Assembly: GCA_964601355.1 (NCBI GenBank)
Contig: CAZRNB010000158.1
Location: 1-5,495, forward strand
Source of the DNA: CAZRNB01 sp964601355
Lineage (GTDB): Bacteria; Planctomycetota; Phycisphaerae; Sedimentisphaerales; Anaerobacaceae
Length of the DNA: 5,495 nucleotides
Reading direction: 5' to 3'
A program made the position numbers and the translations under genes. Of this stretch, positions 5,081 through 5,495 are shown in pieces (the first letter of the stretch is position 1; each line of letters begins with the position of its first letter). The notes beneath the pieces are model-generated. The model saw nothing but the letters and a program-made list of their open reading frames with translations, had not been told where the DNA came from and did not search any database.

Positions 5081-5112
5081 TTTTGATATTTGATTTTCGA
5101 TAATTATAGGGT

Positions 5113-5495
5113 ATGCTGCTCCATAGACGCAAACTTCTGGCAGACCGAAAGCTGCTCGGCCAATGGGGCGAGAAACGCTGCGAAAAATTTCTTTCAAGAA
5201 AAGGCCTTAAAATACTCACCCGCAACTTCTACTGCAAAACCGGCGAAATCGATCTTATTATGGTCGATACCGACGGCTCAGTCGTCTTTGTCGAGGTCAG
5301 AACCAGATTTGACGAGAGTTTCAGTTCAGCCGAATCGTCCATCACTTCCGCCAAGAAGACTAAGCTATACAGGACGGCTCGCTGCTTTCTTGCAGCTCAC
5401 AATATCGAGGATAGACCTTTTCGTTTCGACGTTGTTACGATAGTTCTCGGCCAAAAAGGCCGACCACAGATACGACACTACGAAAATGCTTTTGT
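5113..5495 (+). CDS. yraN: YraN/UPF0102 family protein, nuclease-like fold (3' end cut by window)
   Basis: The 127 codons in the window cover nearly the whole family length (about 115-130). Landmarks are GQWGEKRCEKFLSRKGLKIL (16-35), CKTGEIDLIM (41-50), VVFVEVRTR (57-65), a basic helix around SAKKTKLYRTAR (79-90) and RFDVVTI (104-110). The end, YENAF, matches the usual HIENAF-type finish, so only a few residues are probably missing. The family has a restriction-endonuclease-like fold; Asp47, Glu61 and Arg63 (often Lys) occupy the acidic/basic active-site positions. Its cellular role is poorly known. The ATG at 5113 is the first start after an in-frame TAG (5107-5109); AGGG (5108-5111) is too close to act as a normal ribosome site, so initiation looks weak. 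rnhB, often found between rplS and yraN, is absent here. Confidence 0.92.
   Translation, partial: MLLHRRKLLADRKLLGQWGEKRCEKFLSRKGLKILTRNFYCKTGEIDLIMVDTDGSVVFVEVRTRFDESFSSAESSITSAKKTKLYRTARCFLAAHNIEDRPFRFDVVTIVLGQKGRPQIRHYENAF

Noticed and set aside
5012..5225. Two overlapping minus-strand ORFs
   Set aside because: They contain the VLSEVEG-type artefact of the CCTTCGACTTCGCTCAGG repeat and lie opposite yraN.
5090..5443. Plus-strand ORF of 117 codons overlapping yraN
   Set aside because: It is an out-of-frame shadow; the yraN frame carries all family motifs.
1..5495. CRISPR array, insertion sequence or phage integration site
   Set aside because: No regularly spaced identical repeats, transposase frame or tRNA-linked att site is visible.

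Overview
The window is a bacterial chromosomal segment built around the conserved ribosomal-protein/tRNA-modification cluster rpsP (S16), trmD (tRNA m1G37 methyltransferase), rplS (L19) and yraN, all on the + strand. A 660-residue gene that does not belong to the usual cluster sits between trmD and rplS. S16 has a long Lys/Ala-rich C-terminal tail, all spacers are repeat-rich, and an ATP-grasp fusion gene lies inside the cluster. This would fit a Planctomycetota (Phycisphaerae-like) or similar environmental lineage. That placement is an inference from style, not from a marker search.

Layout. Positions 1-286 hold the AT-rich tail of an unrecognised reading frame interrupted by an in-frame TAG. 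Positions 287-533 hold a dispersed palindromic repeat and then a perfect 12-bp-stem hairpin just ahead of rpsP (534-986). The rpsP-trmD spacer holds a structured element with two mutually exclusive folds. trmD (1105-1839) has all catalytic landmarks, but its last codons run into a GGGTCAGG-type low-complexity repeat. The 614-base spacer 1840-2453 contains a strong promoter-like sequence, a candidate small RNA of about 100 nt ending in a T7 terminator, a 13-bp-arm palindrome, and a doubtful small ORF. The large gene 2454-4436 fuses an N-terminal class I SAM methyltransferase to a C-terminal D-Ala-D-Ala-ligase-like ATP-grasp domain. A promoter overlapped by a 9-bp inverted repeat precedes rplS (4575-4943). 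Two more repeat types separate rplS from yraN (5113 to the window edge, nearly complete).

Together, S16 and L19 are structural parts of the 30S and 50S subunits, TrmD keeps tRNA in frame by methylating G37, and YraN is a nuclease-fold protein often found near these genes. The fusion protein is the odd member. Its two domains suggest that it joins two small molecules through an acyl-phosphate intermediate and methylates a substrate or product, but the substrates cannot be read from the sequence. Almost every spacer carries a different palindromic or low-complexity repeat, so the cluster has been extensively invaded by short repeats and is probably expressed from several promoters.
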